Shown piece by piece: positions 56,441-64,000 of a stretch of DNA of 64,000 bases. The position numbers were made by a program, and so were the translations under genes. How positions within the stretch are numbered: the first letter of the stretch is position 1; the number at the start of each line of letters is the position of its first letter. The DNA is taken from contig FP929036.1 in assembly GCA_000209815.1 (NCBI GenBank), positions 1,869,906 through 1,933,905 on the forward strand, given 5' to 3'. Under the pieces are notes generated by a model. The model saw nothing but the letters and a program-made list of their open reading frames with translations. It was not told the origin of the DNA and made no database searches. Origin of the DNA: Butyrivibrio fibrisolvens 16/4 (lineage in GTDB: Bacteria > Bacillota > Clostridia > Lachnospirales > Lachnospiraceae).

Positions 56441-57295
56441 TTAGTAAAATGTCTTTACCAATCCACCAATAACAAGATCCCAGCCGTCAACTAATACAAA
56501 AAGCAGTATCTTAAATGGTAGTGAAATTGTTGTAGGTGGAAGCATCATCATACCCATTGACATAAGTACCGATGCAACGACCATATCTATTACGATAAAT
56601 GGAACATAAATCAAAAATCCTATAATAAAGGCTGTCCTAAGCTCTGATAAGATAAAAGCCGGAACTACAACTGTAAATGGAACCTCATCGTATTCCTCGT
56701 AGGTGATTCCTGCTATATCACAGAACAAATTCAAGTCTTTTGTCTGAGTCTGACCATACATAAATTCTCTAACAGGAGCTATTGCTGCATCAATAGCCTC
56801 CTGCTGGGTAATCTCACCAGCATCAAAAGGATCAATTGCCTCAGTTTTTATGGTGGTCAATACAGGGGACATAATGAATAATGTTAGAAACAACGCCAAA
56901 CCTATAAGAACCTGGTTTGGAGGCGCTGTATTTGTTCCAATAGCAGCACGTACAAAGTGTAAAACGATGACGCATCTGGTAAAGGAAGTTAACATTATAA
57001 GAATTGAAGGCGATAATGTAAGGATGGTTAAAACCAATAACATCCTAAGGGTGGAAGAAAAATTTCCATCCTCGCCATTGAACGTTAATGTAAAACCATT
57101 TCTATCACCAACAACTTCATCCGATGCATTCGGTGCATTTTCTGTAGCACCATAGGATTCGTTTGATGCCCCGTACTGGGTACCGTCATATTCAGTTGCT
57201 TGAACTGTAATTACACTAGCACCAAGCGTATAACAAACAACTACAGTTGCAAAAATAATGCTGAAGACTAAATACACCTTTTTTAATTTATTCAT
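56441..57295 (-). CDS. fliP: Flagellar export gate protein FliP
   Basis: A 284-residue protein with a cleavable signal peptide (MNKLKKVYLVFSIIFATVVV), a polar stretch of about 50 residues, then the FliP core with ILTLSPSILIMLTSFTR and FIDMVVAS-type segments. The ATG at 57295 lies 22 bases after the fliO stop; upstream in-frame codons run into fliO and are rejected. The ribosome site is weak (GGGG). Confidence 0.95.
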   Translation of the reverse strand: MNKLKKVYLVFSIIFATVVVCYTLGASVITVQATEYDGTQYGASNESYGATENAPNASDEVVGDRNGFTLTFNGEDGNFSSTLRMLLVLTILTLSPSILIMLTSFTRCVIVLHFVRAAIGTNTAPPNQVLIGLALFLTLFIMSPVLTTIKTEAIDPFDAGEITQQEAIDAAIAPVREFMYGQTQTKDLNLFCDIAGITYEEYDEVPFTVVVPAFILSELRTAFIIGFLIYVPFIVIDMVVASVLMSMGMMMLPPTTISLPFKILLFVLVDGWDLVIGGLVKTFY

Positions 57296-57317
57296 AACAT
57301 AATCTGCCCCAACGCTG

Positions 57318-57677
57318 TTATTTCTTCTTAGAGAATTTGTCCAATACACTTTTGAAATCAACAGGAACAGCATTTATTTCTGTTCCATCGATTTCCTTAA
57401 GTTGGTCGGATGATATCTCGCCCAAAGGTACTACCTCGTCTTTGCCGAGGGCAATTGCGAAATATCTATCCTCGCCAACTCTTATTATTTGAACATATTT
57501 ATTGCTGGAAATTTTAAGCACTTCAACAACTTCAAGGTTTTTGTTAAAGCCCGCCGCCTTCTGATATCCGGCAATCCATTTTGTTACATAATATGTAGCA
57601 GCCAAAACTCCTACAAATATAAACAAAACAACTATCAACTGAAGGAAGCTCTCACCAGCAGAAGAAAGAAAAAGCAT
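57318..57677 (-). CDS. fliO: Flagellar assembly protein FliO
   Basis: A 119-residue protein with one membrane helix (LQLIVVLFIFVGVLAATYYV) and a short cytosolic domain (NKYVQIIRVGEDRYFAIALG) typical of FliO/FliZ. It helps assemble the FliP ring. Two bases separate it from cheY. Confidence 0.9.
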   Translation of the reverse strand: MLFLSSAGESFLQLIVVLFIFVGVLAATYYVTKWIAGYQKAAGFNKNLEVVEVLKISSNKYVQIIRVGEDRYFAIALGKDEVVPLGEISSDQLKEIDGTEINAVPVDFKSVLDKFSKKK

Positions 57678-57679
57678 AA

Positions 57680-58042
57680 TTATCCAATAACCTTCTTAAC
57701 AGCTTCGAGAACTCTCTCTGCCTGGAAAGGTTTAACGATGAAATCCTTAGCACCAGACTGGATAGCCTCGATAACCATAGCCTGCTGACCCATAGCAGAG
57801 CACATGATAACGCAAGCGTTTGGATCCTTCTCTTTAATGGCCTTTAATGCACCGATACCGTCCATTTCTGGCATTGTGATGTCCAGAAGAACAAGGTCAG
57901 GTGTAAGCTCGGCATACTTATCAACAGCGATTTTGCCGTTCTCAGCTTCGCCTACAACATTGTAGCCATTCTTTGTGAGAATGTCCTTGATCATCATTCT
58001 CATAAATGCAGCATCGTCACAGATTAAAATGTTTTTTGCCAT
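57680..58042 (-). CDS. cheY: Chemotaxis response regulator CheY
   Basis: A 120-residue single receiver domain with acidic pocket Asp9/Asp10, phosphorylated Asp54 (LVLLDITMPEMDG), Ser/Thr switch (IMCSAMG) and Lys in FIVKPF. It sits between fliY and fliO as in Bacillus. Confidence 0.97.
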   Translation of the reverse strand: MAKNILICDDAAFMRMMIKDILTKNGYNVVGEAENGKIAVDKYAELTPDLVLLDITMPEMDGIGALKAIKEKDPNACVIMCSAMGQQAMVIEAIQSGAKDFIVKPFQAERVLEAVKKVIG

Positions 58043-58066
58043 GTCTTCATCTCCTTAAATATGTAT

Positions 58067-59251
58067 TTATTCTTTGATGATTTCAGTGATACGTACTCCA
58101 AAGGATTCTTCAATAACTACTACTTCTCCTTTGGCCACGTACTTGCCATTAACAAGTACATCTATTGGTTCACCGGCTATTTTATTTAGCTCGATGATAG
58201 TACCTGGAGCAAAATCCAAAATATCTTGGATTGTTTTATTGGTTCGACCTAATTCAACGGTAACATCAAGTGGTACATCCAAAATCAGGTCTATATTCTC
58301 CTGAGCAAACTGTGCGGAGAATCCTGGTCCAAATGGTGTAAACTGCGCAGGCTGTACATTGATTGTAGGCTGCGGCATATACATATATGGAGGCATCTGT
58401 TGGCCTGCCATCATATTTGGATCCATTTGAGGTGGTGGCGCCGCCTGTGGAGGTGGTGCCGCTGCCTGTGGGGCCGCCTCTGGAGCAGGTGTAGCCGCAG
58501 GAGCAGGTGCAGGTTCTGGAGCAACTCCATTGTCCACTGTGGACTTGGAATCTGATTCCATTGTGTTTTGAACCGCATCACACATTTCCTTTGCCAGAGA
58601 AATTGGATACAGCTGCATCATTTCTGAATCAACTAAATCTCCAATTTCCATTTTGAAAGCAATTCTTACGAAATTGCTTTCAAGGAAAGAATCTATCTCA
58701 CCACCGCTTATGGTGCTAAGGTCCGTCAAAGTAGCTGTTGGTGGAGAAATATCAACCATCATGCCAAGCATAGATGAAAGGGAAGTTGCTGAAGCACCCA
58801 TCATCTGGTTCATGGCTTCTGAAATAGCGGAAAGATGTAATTCGGAAATCTCACCATCGGTGTTCGTTCCATCACCACCCATCATCAAATCGGTGATGAC
58901 TTTTACATCATTTTCTTTTAAAACAAGAACGTTGCTTCCATCAATACCTTTTGTATATCCAATACGAACAACAACGCATTTATCAGTATATTGAGAAGCC
59001 AATTCATCCCAGGTCGTCTCTGATACTACAGGAGTAGAAATCTCAACTTTTATGTTTACAAGCGCAAACAAAGATGTTGCTGCACTACCCATACTGATAT
59101 TGGCAACCTCGCCAATAGTATCGATTTCCTGTGTTGAAAGCTCTCCGCCTCCACCGCCGGAATCTCCACCGCCATCAGCTGGGGCAGCATCGGGAATTCC
59201 ACCACTTAGTAGTGCATTAATCTCATCCTGTGATAATACACCATCACCCAT
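58067..59251 (-). CDS. fliY: Flagellar switch protein FliY (CheC-like plus FliN)
   Basis: A 394-residue C-ring protein. It starts MGDGVLSQDEINALLSGG, a CheY-P-binding motif. A CheC-like phosphatase region covers about 40-230 (IDTIGEVANISMGSA; LSAISEAMNQMMGA), a Pro/Gln-rich linker about 240-310, and a C-terminal SpoA/FliN domain (LDVPLDVTVELGRTNKTIQ). It replaces FliN and also hydrolyses CheY-P. It starts four bases after fliM. Confidence 0.95.
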   Translation of the reverse strand: MGDGVLSQDEINALLSGGIPDAAPADGGGDSGGGGGELSTQEIDTIGEVANISMGSAATSLFALVNIKVEISTPVVSETTWDELASQYTDKCVVVRIGYTKGIDGSNVLVLKENDVKVITDLMMGGDGTNTDGEISELHLSAISEAMNQMMGASATSLSSMLGMMVDISPPTATLTDLSTISGGEIDSFLESNFVRIAFKMEIGDLVDSEMMQLYPISLAKEMCDAVQNTMESDSKSTVDNGVAPEPAPAPAATPAPEAAPQAAAPPPQAAPPPQMDPNMMAGQQMPPYMYMPQPTINVQPAQFTPFGPGFSAQFAQENIDLILDVPLDVTVELGRTNKTIQDILDFAPGTIIELNKIAGEPIDVLVNGKYVAKGEVVVIEESFGVRITEIIKE

Positions 59252-59255
59252 TCTG

Positions 59256-60232
59256 CTACTCCTCCCTAATGATTTGTGTCACTCTAACTGCATATTCTTT
59301 TCCTGAAGCACCTGGAAGGGCAGCGAATTTCCTAATGTCGCCCACAAAAACATCCAGCTCTTCGTCAACCTTTGTGTCAAGTTTTACTATGTCGCCTACC
59401 TGGAGTTGGGAGAAATCTGCTACTGTGATAACACTGTTGCCAAGAACAGCTTTAACAGGAATTTTAGCCCTGCTGATAAGTGCTTCCACAGTGTCTGAGA
59501 AGCTTGCCCCCGTCTTCTCCTTTTGACTACTATACCAGAACTTTGTGTTTAATTTGTCCATAACTGGCTCTAAAGTTATAAATGGAAGACAAATATTCAT
59601 AAGACCTTCCACATCACCTATCTTTATATTCAAGGTGACAATCGCAATCATTTCTGATGGCGATATAATCTGAGCAAACTGTGAGTTTGTCTCGATTCTC
59701 TCAAGTCTTGGGTGCGCATCTAAAACGTTCTCCCAAGGTTCTCTTAAGAGTTCTACGCAGGAGGTCATTACTCTTTCTATAATCAAAAGCTCTATCTCGG
59801 AGAAATCTCTTACTTTATCAAGAGGTTCTCCTACACCTCCTAGCATTCTATCTACCATGGCAAAGCCAAGATTAGATGCCATTTCAACGATGATATTTGT
59901 CTCCAAAGGAGCAAAATCAACGATTCCCAAAAGAACTGGATTTGAAAGGGAATTTGAAAACTCCATATAGGTAACAGCCTCGGAGTTAATTACCTCAACC
60001 TGTATGTTCTTTCGAAGGAAGATTGGCAGGTTAGTGGATAGCAATCGTCCATAATGTTCAAAGATAATCTCCATAGTACGAAGATGTTCCTTTGAGAACT
60101 TTGATGGTCTGGCAAAGTCATAGTTCTTTACTGGTTTTCTTTGTTATTTTTAATCTCTTCAGCGTCCAGCTCACCACTGGTCAAGGCATGAAGCAGATTA
60201 TCTATTTCGTTTTGAGAAAGAACGTCACCCAA
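59256..60232 (-). CDS. fliM: Flagellar switch protein FliM, TTG start, interrupted by a frameshift
   Basis: About 325 residues after adding one base to the T4 run at 60135-60138, giving NNKEKPVKNYDFARPSKFSK. The N-terminal CheY-P-binding motif is VLSQNEIDNLL; the middle CheC-like domain and the C-terminal SpoA domain (LGNSVITVADFSQLQVGDIV) are complete. The start must be the TTG at 60232, because an in-frame stop lies nine bases upstream, and AAGGTGGTGAG precedes it. Confidence 0.92.
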
Positions 60233-60266
60233 GCTATCTCACCACCTTATTTTCCCTGTATTAATA

Positions 60267-60790
60267 CTACTGATATGTTGCGCTAGAGAAGTTTACTCTT
60301 ACGATGAATGAAGACTTAAACAGCGACTGAAGGGCCTCTAAGATTTCCTCCTTTACTTCCTCTTCATTGTTTCTCATTTCATCAATTGTATGGCTCTGAA
60401 CAACAGTCTTGATAGTATCGCAAATGATACTGTCATATGGTGTTAATCCATCAGTAGCGAATTTATCAATATAATCCTGATTCTGATTATCCATAGAAAG
60501 GGATACGCCAAGTACTGCGTAATGAGGCTGTCCATCACCACTGTCCTTCAGGTTAATGGTCATTGTAGCTCCAGTATTTGCAGCATAATCAACCATATTA
60601 GCTACATCGATTGCCAAAGAACCTGCTGTATCACCGGCTACTAAATCCAAATCAATGGCTGAACAAACCTTTGTGATTAGCTCGTTGGCCTTTTTGTTTC
60701 TGGAATGATAGTAATTGTAAGAACCGCTGTAAGAACAAGATTTACTACAACTAGCGCTAAAATAACTACCGTAATCAAATTCTTTTTCAT
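60267..60790 (-). CDS. fliL: Flagellar basal body protein FliL, interrupted by a frameshift
   Basis: About 174 residues after adding one base to the T5 run at 60691-60695, giving IIPETKKANELITKVCSAID. One membrane helix (LITVVILALVVVNLVLTAVL) and a periplasmic domain ending in VRVNFSSATYQ fit FliL, which stabilises stators. It lies 13 bases after motB. Confidence 0.85.
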
Positions 60791-60803
60791 AATCGGCCCC
60801 TTT

Positions 60804-61745
60804 CTATTCCCCCGCCTCCGGCTCTTCATTCGGAACCGAAGTTAATGAATTAAAGATTTTAATCTCTACTCGCCTGTTTCTGGCTCTGCCCTCGGCAGTG
60901 CTGTTATCTGCTATAGGTACGTATTCACCTCTGCCGGCAGATTTGATGTAGGCTGGATTAAGATTTGTCTTTTCTCTAATTCTGTCTGCTACATATAAGG
61001 CTCTGTACATAGATAACACGTCATTATTTTCATAGGTTCCAGATGACATTGGAACATTATCTGTATGACCTTCTATCTCGATTATATTTTGATTATAAGA
61101 TGCTAATATATTTGACAGGTTATCTACTATCTCCAAAGCATCCTCTGTAAGAATCGCCTTTCCGGAATTAAAAAGTAATGCACCATTTATGGTAATCATT
61201 ACATAATTGGCATTGAAATCTACCTCAACCTGATCCTGTAATCCATATAACGCAAGCTTTTCTTCAATCTCTTCTGCGATGTTTTCACTTTCAGAAGCAC
61301 CAGCCTCTTCCAAGGCCTCCTTGGCTTCAGCTACGGAAATATCTTCTCCACTTTCGCTGGATACATCTGAAGGATTTTGCCCCTCTTCAGTCTGATTTCC
61401 ATCTTCAGACTGCTCCCCCTCATTTTGAGTATCAGTGGCACCTTCCTTTTCGTATTTTTGATCATCTCCATCGTGAACGCTTTTAAAATAATCATCGAAC
61501 ATTTCAAGCTGGCTGATTCCCGAAGAAATCATCTGTCCTTCACCGATGGAAGTTCCACCTGATGAAAAAATACTAAAGCTTGACTGAATACTTGCTATAA
61601 CCTCTTGGAACTTTTCGGTATCGGTACTACTCATAGAGAAAAGCAAAACGAAGAAGCAAAGCAACAGGTTCATTAAGTCGGAGAAAGTGGCCATCCAGGC
61701 AGGAGACCCAGCAGGAGCTTCTTCTTGCTTTTGCTTCTTTGCCAT
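60804..61745 (-). CDS. motB: Stator protein MotB
   Basis: A 313-residue protein with one membrane helix carrying the proton-channel Asp23 (WMATFSDLMNLLLCFFVLLF), an acidic linker of about 60 residues, and an OmpA-type peptidoglycan-binding domain (IIEIEGHTDNVP, GRARNRRVEIKI). The plain Asp in the helix does not by itself tell proton from sodium drive. It overlaps motA by one base. Confidence 0.96.
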   Translation of the reverse strand: MAKKQKQEEAPAGSPAWMATFSDLMNLLLCFFVLLFSMSSTDTEKFQEVIASIQSSFSIFSSGGTSIGEGQMISSGISQLEMFDDYFKSVHDGDDQKYEKEGATDTQNEGEQSEDGNQTEEGQNPSDVSSESGEDISVAEAKEALEEAGASESENIAEEIEEKLALYGLQDQVEVDFNANYVMITINGALLFNSGKAILTEDALEIVDNLSNILASYNQNIIEIEGHTDNVPMSSGTYENNDVLSMYRALYVADRIREKTNLNPAYIKSAGRGEYVPIADNSTAEGRARNRRVEIKIFNSLTSVPNEEPEAGE

Positions 61746-62560
61746 TAGCCTTCACCTCCTCCGCCGTCACCTTCGCCGATAGCACCTCTTGCAGAAGGTG
61801 GAAGGAATGATTTAAGTTTTTCTTCTATAACTCGTGGATTTTCGCCGGCCTGAATTGAAAGTAATCCTTCCACTGTTATTGACTTCATCATGATTTCCAA
61901 ACCGTTATCAACGCCCAGCTTTGTTCCTACCGGGCCTGTAAGCCAGTTTGCAATCAAAGAACCGTACAATGTTGTGAGTAAGGCTACGGCCATGTTTGGT
62001 CCGATTGTAGATGCATCAGAAAGGTTCTTTAACATATTAACAAGTCCAACAAGGGTACCAATCATTCCCCATGCAGGTCCCATTTCACCCCATTTAGACC
62101 AGAAATTAATTACTACTTTATGTCTGTCCTCAAGACAGCTCATATCTGTTTCCAAGATAGCTCTAACAAGTTCTGGATCAGTACCATCAACAACAAGATT
62201 TATTCCTTTTTTTAGGAATTCATCTTCAATACTGTGGGCAGCTTCTTCAAGTGCAAGGATACCTTCCTTACGGGAAATATTTGCAAGATTTATAATATTT
62301 CCAATAGTATCTGCTGCATTACCTACTGGAGGCTCCTTAATAGCTAGGGTAAGTCCTTTTAAACCTGCTACGAAATCAGGCATCTTATTACAAGCGATAC
62401 ATGATGACAAAGAACCACCGATGGTGATAATAACGGATGGAACATCTATGAAGTTCGAAAGAGCTGCAACGCCTCCGGAAGATACGATACCGAAGATAAC
62501 CATTACAACACCAAGGCCCAAGCCAATCAAAGAAGCTATATCCAAAAACTCTCTCACCAC
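61745..62560 (-). CDS. motA: Stator protein MotA
   Basis: A 271-residue four-helix stator protein (IASLIGLGLGVVMVIFGIVS, then GPAWGMIGTLVGLVNML and the last helix ALLTTLYGSLIANW). The cytosolic loop with charged residues that push FliG lies between helices 2 and 3. The start is one of two tandem GTG codons (62560 or 62557), with no strong ribosome site. It shares its stop with the motB start (TAATG). Confidence 0.95.
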   Translation of the reverse strand: MVREFLDIASLIGLGLGVVMVIFGIVSSGGVAALSNFIDVPSVIITIGGSLSSCIACNKMPDFVAGLKGLTLAIKEPPVGNAADTIGNIINLANISRKEGILALEEAAHSIEDEFLKKGINLVVDGTDPELVRAILETDMSCLEDRHKVVINFWSKWGEMGPAWGMIGTLVGLVNMLKNLSDASTIGPNMAVALLTTLYGSLIANWLTGPVGTKLGVDNGLEIMMKSITVEGLLSIQAGENPRVIEEKLKSFLPPSARGAIGEGDGGGGEG

Positions 62561-62577
62561 CCCATCAAATAAATCTG

Positions 62578-62598
62578 TTTACATGTTTCAAATGTAAA
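62578..62598 (-). repeat. Small palindrome before motA
   Basis: TTTACAT (62578-62584) pairs with ATGTAAA (62592-62598) around a seven-base loop, 18 bases upstream of the motA start. It may be an operator or may expose the weak motA start in RNA. Confidence 0.3.
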
Positions 62599-62646
62599 AA
62601 TCCAGAAAAATTTGTATAGAAATACTCGGTATACACTTTTGTGATT

Positions 62647-62675
62647 ATTTTACTAGATTTGTACATTATTGTCTA
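62647..62675 (-). promoter_or_regulatory. Possible sigma-A promoter before motA
   Basis: TAGACA (minus strand, 62670-62675), a 17-base spacer and TAAAAT (62647-62652). No good sigma-28 promoter was found in this 256-base spacer. It would give the motA-to-fliA genes a start independent of flgE. Confidence 0.5.
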
Positions 62676-62779
62676 CTTTTCTTAGGAAAATGGTCGCATA
62701 TTATTGTGTAATTTTCGTGTCCAAACCACTATATATAGATTATTCACAGAATTTTTAGAATTTTATCGAAAATTTAGAA

Positions 62780-62800
62780 AGAGAGGGTCAAGCCCTCTCT
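62780..62800 (-). terminator. Terminator-like hairpin after flgE
   Basis: AGAGAGGG (62780-62787) pairs with CCCTCTCT (62793-62800) around five bases; minus-strand RNA then reads TTTCTAAATTTTCG, a modest U-rich tail. It separates the hook gene from motA. Confidence 0.65.
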
Positions 62801-62816
62801 TCCAAAAAATCTAAGG

Positions 62817-64000
62817 TTATCTCTTCAAATTGATAAGTTCCTCAAGCATAGTGTCTGAAACCGTGATTATACGGGAATTTGCCTGGAAACCACGCTGTGT
62901 TGTAATCATATCTGTGAACTCACTTGAAAGGTCTACATTGGCCATTTCCAGCTGACCTGTATTCATAGCTGAACCATCTGCTGAAATATCGATACCAATA
63001 CCATCAAATTCACCAGAGTTAAGTGTTGTATCGTAGCAGTTATCACCCTTCTCCTCAAGACCTGATGCATTAGCAAACTGAGCTACTGCGATCTGTCCTA
63101 AAAGAACTGTATTACCATTGCTATAAGATCCAAAAATCTTACCATCACTCTGAACTGAAAGACCTGTCATTGTACCAAGCTTCTTTCCTTCACCTCTCAT
63201 TGATGAGCCATCAGGAATACCACGGTTTGCAACTACAGTAGAAGTACCGCTATTGTCGTAGTTTAATAAAGCGCCAAGCTCTACTTCAATATTTGACATA
63301 GCTGCATTCTGCTCTGTTGTAGGATTTCTGTTAGGTCCAAGAAGCGATGCATTGAACATAAGTGTTGTGCCGCCATCGTTTCCTGCAGTAATAAGTGTAC
63401 CTTCTTTTGTATCAAACTGAAGACCATAATTTACTGTATCAAATGTAATCTGAAGTTCGCTTTTAACTGTTCCACTTGAAAGATTAAGTCCTGACCAGTC
63501 AATAGTGTTAAGATTCTTTAAATCGTCTGTAGCCACACCAAAAAGCTTTGTAAGTGAAACATCGCCGATTTGGTTAGTTGCCTCATCATAAGTGAGAACT
63601 GTACCATCAGAAAGCTTTGTTAACATAAGCTCTCCGGCTGTTGTGGTAGCCTTTGATAACAAATACTTTTCGTTTGTTGCAGTGTCTGTGTATACCCATC
63701 CACCAGTACCAGTACCATTTGCCACTGTACTGTCATAGGTTACGTTTGAAGAGAAATTATAGGTCTTTGTAGTTGTTCCAGCAGCACCGAAAATTTTATC
63801 AAGTGTGTTATCTGGAGATGCTGCAAGGTACTCTGCAAGCTTATCTACGTTATCCTGATCAAATACGTTTGTAAGCTCGATAGAATACTTACCTGTTGTG
63901 CCATCAACCTTCTTGATAGAGAATTTTGCATTATATGCATATCCTAAATTATCGTAGAAAGTAAATGAACGAACGTAACCGCCAGTACTTTCAAACTGAC
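62817..64000 (-). CDS. flgE: Flagellar hook protein FlgE, C-terminal part (cut by window end)
   Basis: The open frame runs from the window end to a stop at 62817, about 394 residues. It has hook-domain sequence (FTFYDNLGYAYNAKFSIKKV) and the C-terminal FlgE/FlgG signature GQLEMANVDLSSEFTDMITT then RGFQANSRIITVSDTMLEEL. It is the first flagellar gene of the window in transcription order. The N terminus is not seen. FlgE subunits polymerise into the hook after export. Confidence 0.95.
   Translation of the reverse strand, partial: QFESTGGYVRSFTFYDNLGYAYNAKFSIKKVDGTTGKYSIELTNVFDQDNVDKLAEYLAASPDNTLDKIFGAAGTTTKTYNFSSNVTYDSTVANGTGTGGWVYTDTATNEKYLLSKATTTAGELMLTKLSDGTVLTYDEATNQIGDVSLTKLFGVATDDLKNLNTIDWSGLNLSSGTVKSELQITFDTVNYGLQFDTKEGTLITAGNDGGTTLMFNASLLGPNRNPTTEQNAAMSNIEVELGALLNYDNSGTSTVVANRGIPDGSSMRGEGKKLGTMTGLSVQSDGKIFGSYSNGNTVLLGQIAVAQFANASGLEEKGDNCYDTTLNSGEFDGIGIDISADGSAMNTGQLEMANVDLSSEFTDMITTQRGFQANSRIITVSDTMLEELINLKR

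Noticed and set aside
62581-62760. Sigma-28 promoter before motA
   Set aside because: TAAA and CCGAGTAT-like bases occur but with wrong spacing; the sigma-A-like pair is a better fit.
1-64000. CRISPR array, insertion sequence, prophage or attachment site
   Set aside because: No spaced direct repeats, transposase, integrase or flanking duplications were seen. Sequence character is uniform housekeeping.

Overview
The window reads as a chromosomal core segment of a motile, low-GC Firmicute, most likely a Lachnospiraceae member of the Butyrivibrio/Pseudobutyrivibrio type. The reasons are a PolC-type replicase, FliY in place of a separate FliN, CheC and CheD, an HD-domain Ppx, non-mevalonate isoprenoid genes and a gene order that parallels Bacillus subtilis. 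Species is not determinable by eye. Almost every gene is on the minus strand; tmcAL (16285-17454) is the only protein gene on the plus strand. No mobile element, prophage, CRISPR array or rRNA was seen, and no gene-free stretch exceeds about 300 bases.

Layout by coordinate. 1-3450: oligopeptide ABC transporter (partial permease, large solute-binding lipoprotein) and an unknown membrane protein. 3737-5978: khpA, rpsP, ffh, ylxM. 6117-14854: ilvA, ftsY, smc, rnc, acpP, plsX, rpmF, yceD, probably transcribed from a consensus promoter at 14881-14909. 14945-17560: ackA diverging from tmcAL, then tRNA-Glu(CTC). 17761-20282: galE, then rplT-rpmI-infC behind an attenuator leader with an ATT start for infC. 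20289-26892: HAD phosphatase, ppk, ppx, pheA, and an unknown anchored DUF5050-like protein. 26915-36891: polC, ispG, rseP, dxr, cdsA, uppS, frr. 36901-41302: pyrH, bactofilin, polysaccharide deacetylase, tsf, rpsB. 41306-64000: a continuous flagellar/chemotaxis operon read from flgE (cut by the window end) through motAB, fliLMY, cheY, fliOPQR, flhBAFG, a PilZ protein, cheBAWCD and the sigma-28 factor to three accessory genes that abut rpsB.

How it works together: the right third builds the flagellar export gate, C-ring switch, stators and chemotaxis adaptation. Its sigma factor gene sits at the distal end, next to a SwrB-like protein. The middle is a translation, envelope, isoprenoid and replication block, and the left is a lipid, ribosome, SRP and chromosome-segregation block.

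The dominant anomaly is technical or biological. Fourteen genes, several of them normally essential, are interrupted by seventeen single-base length changes, every one of them in an A or T run of 4 to 7 bases. Fourteen look like lost bases and three like gained bases. I annotate these genes as single full-length loci with coordinates spanning the frameshift, because homologous sequence continues perfectly in the next frame. Sequencing consensus error is the likeliest cause; transcriptional slippage is the interesting alternative. I did not find a convincing new biological system. The most notable leads are the RNase III-adjacent hairpin, the rpsB micro-ORF, the deacetylase-bactofilin insertion and the SwrB-like gene.
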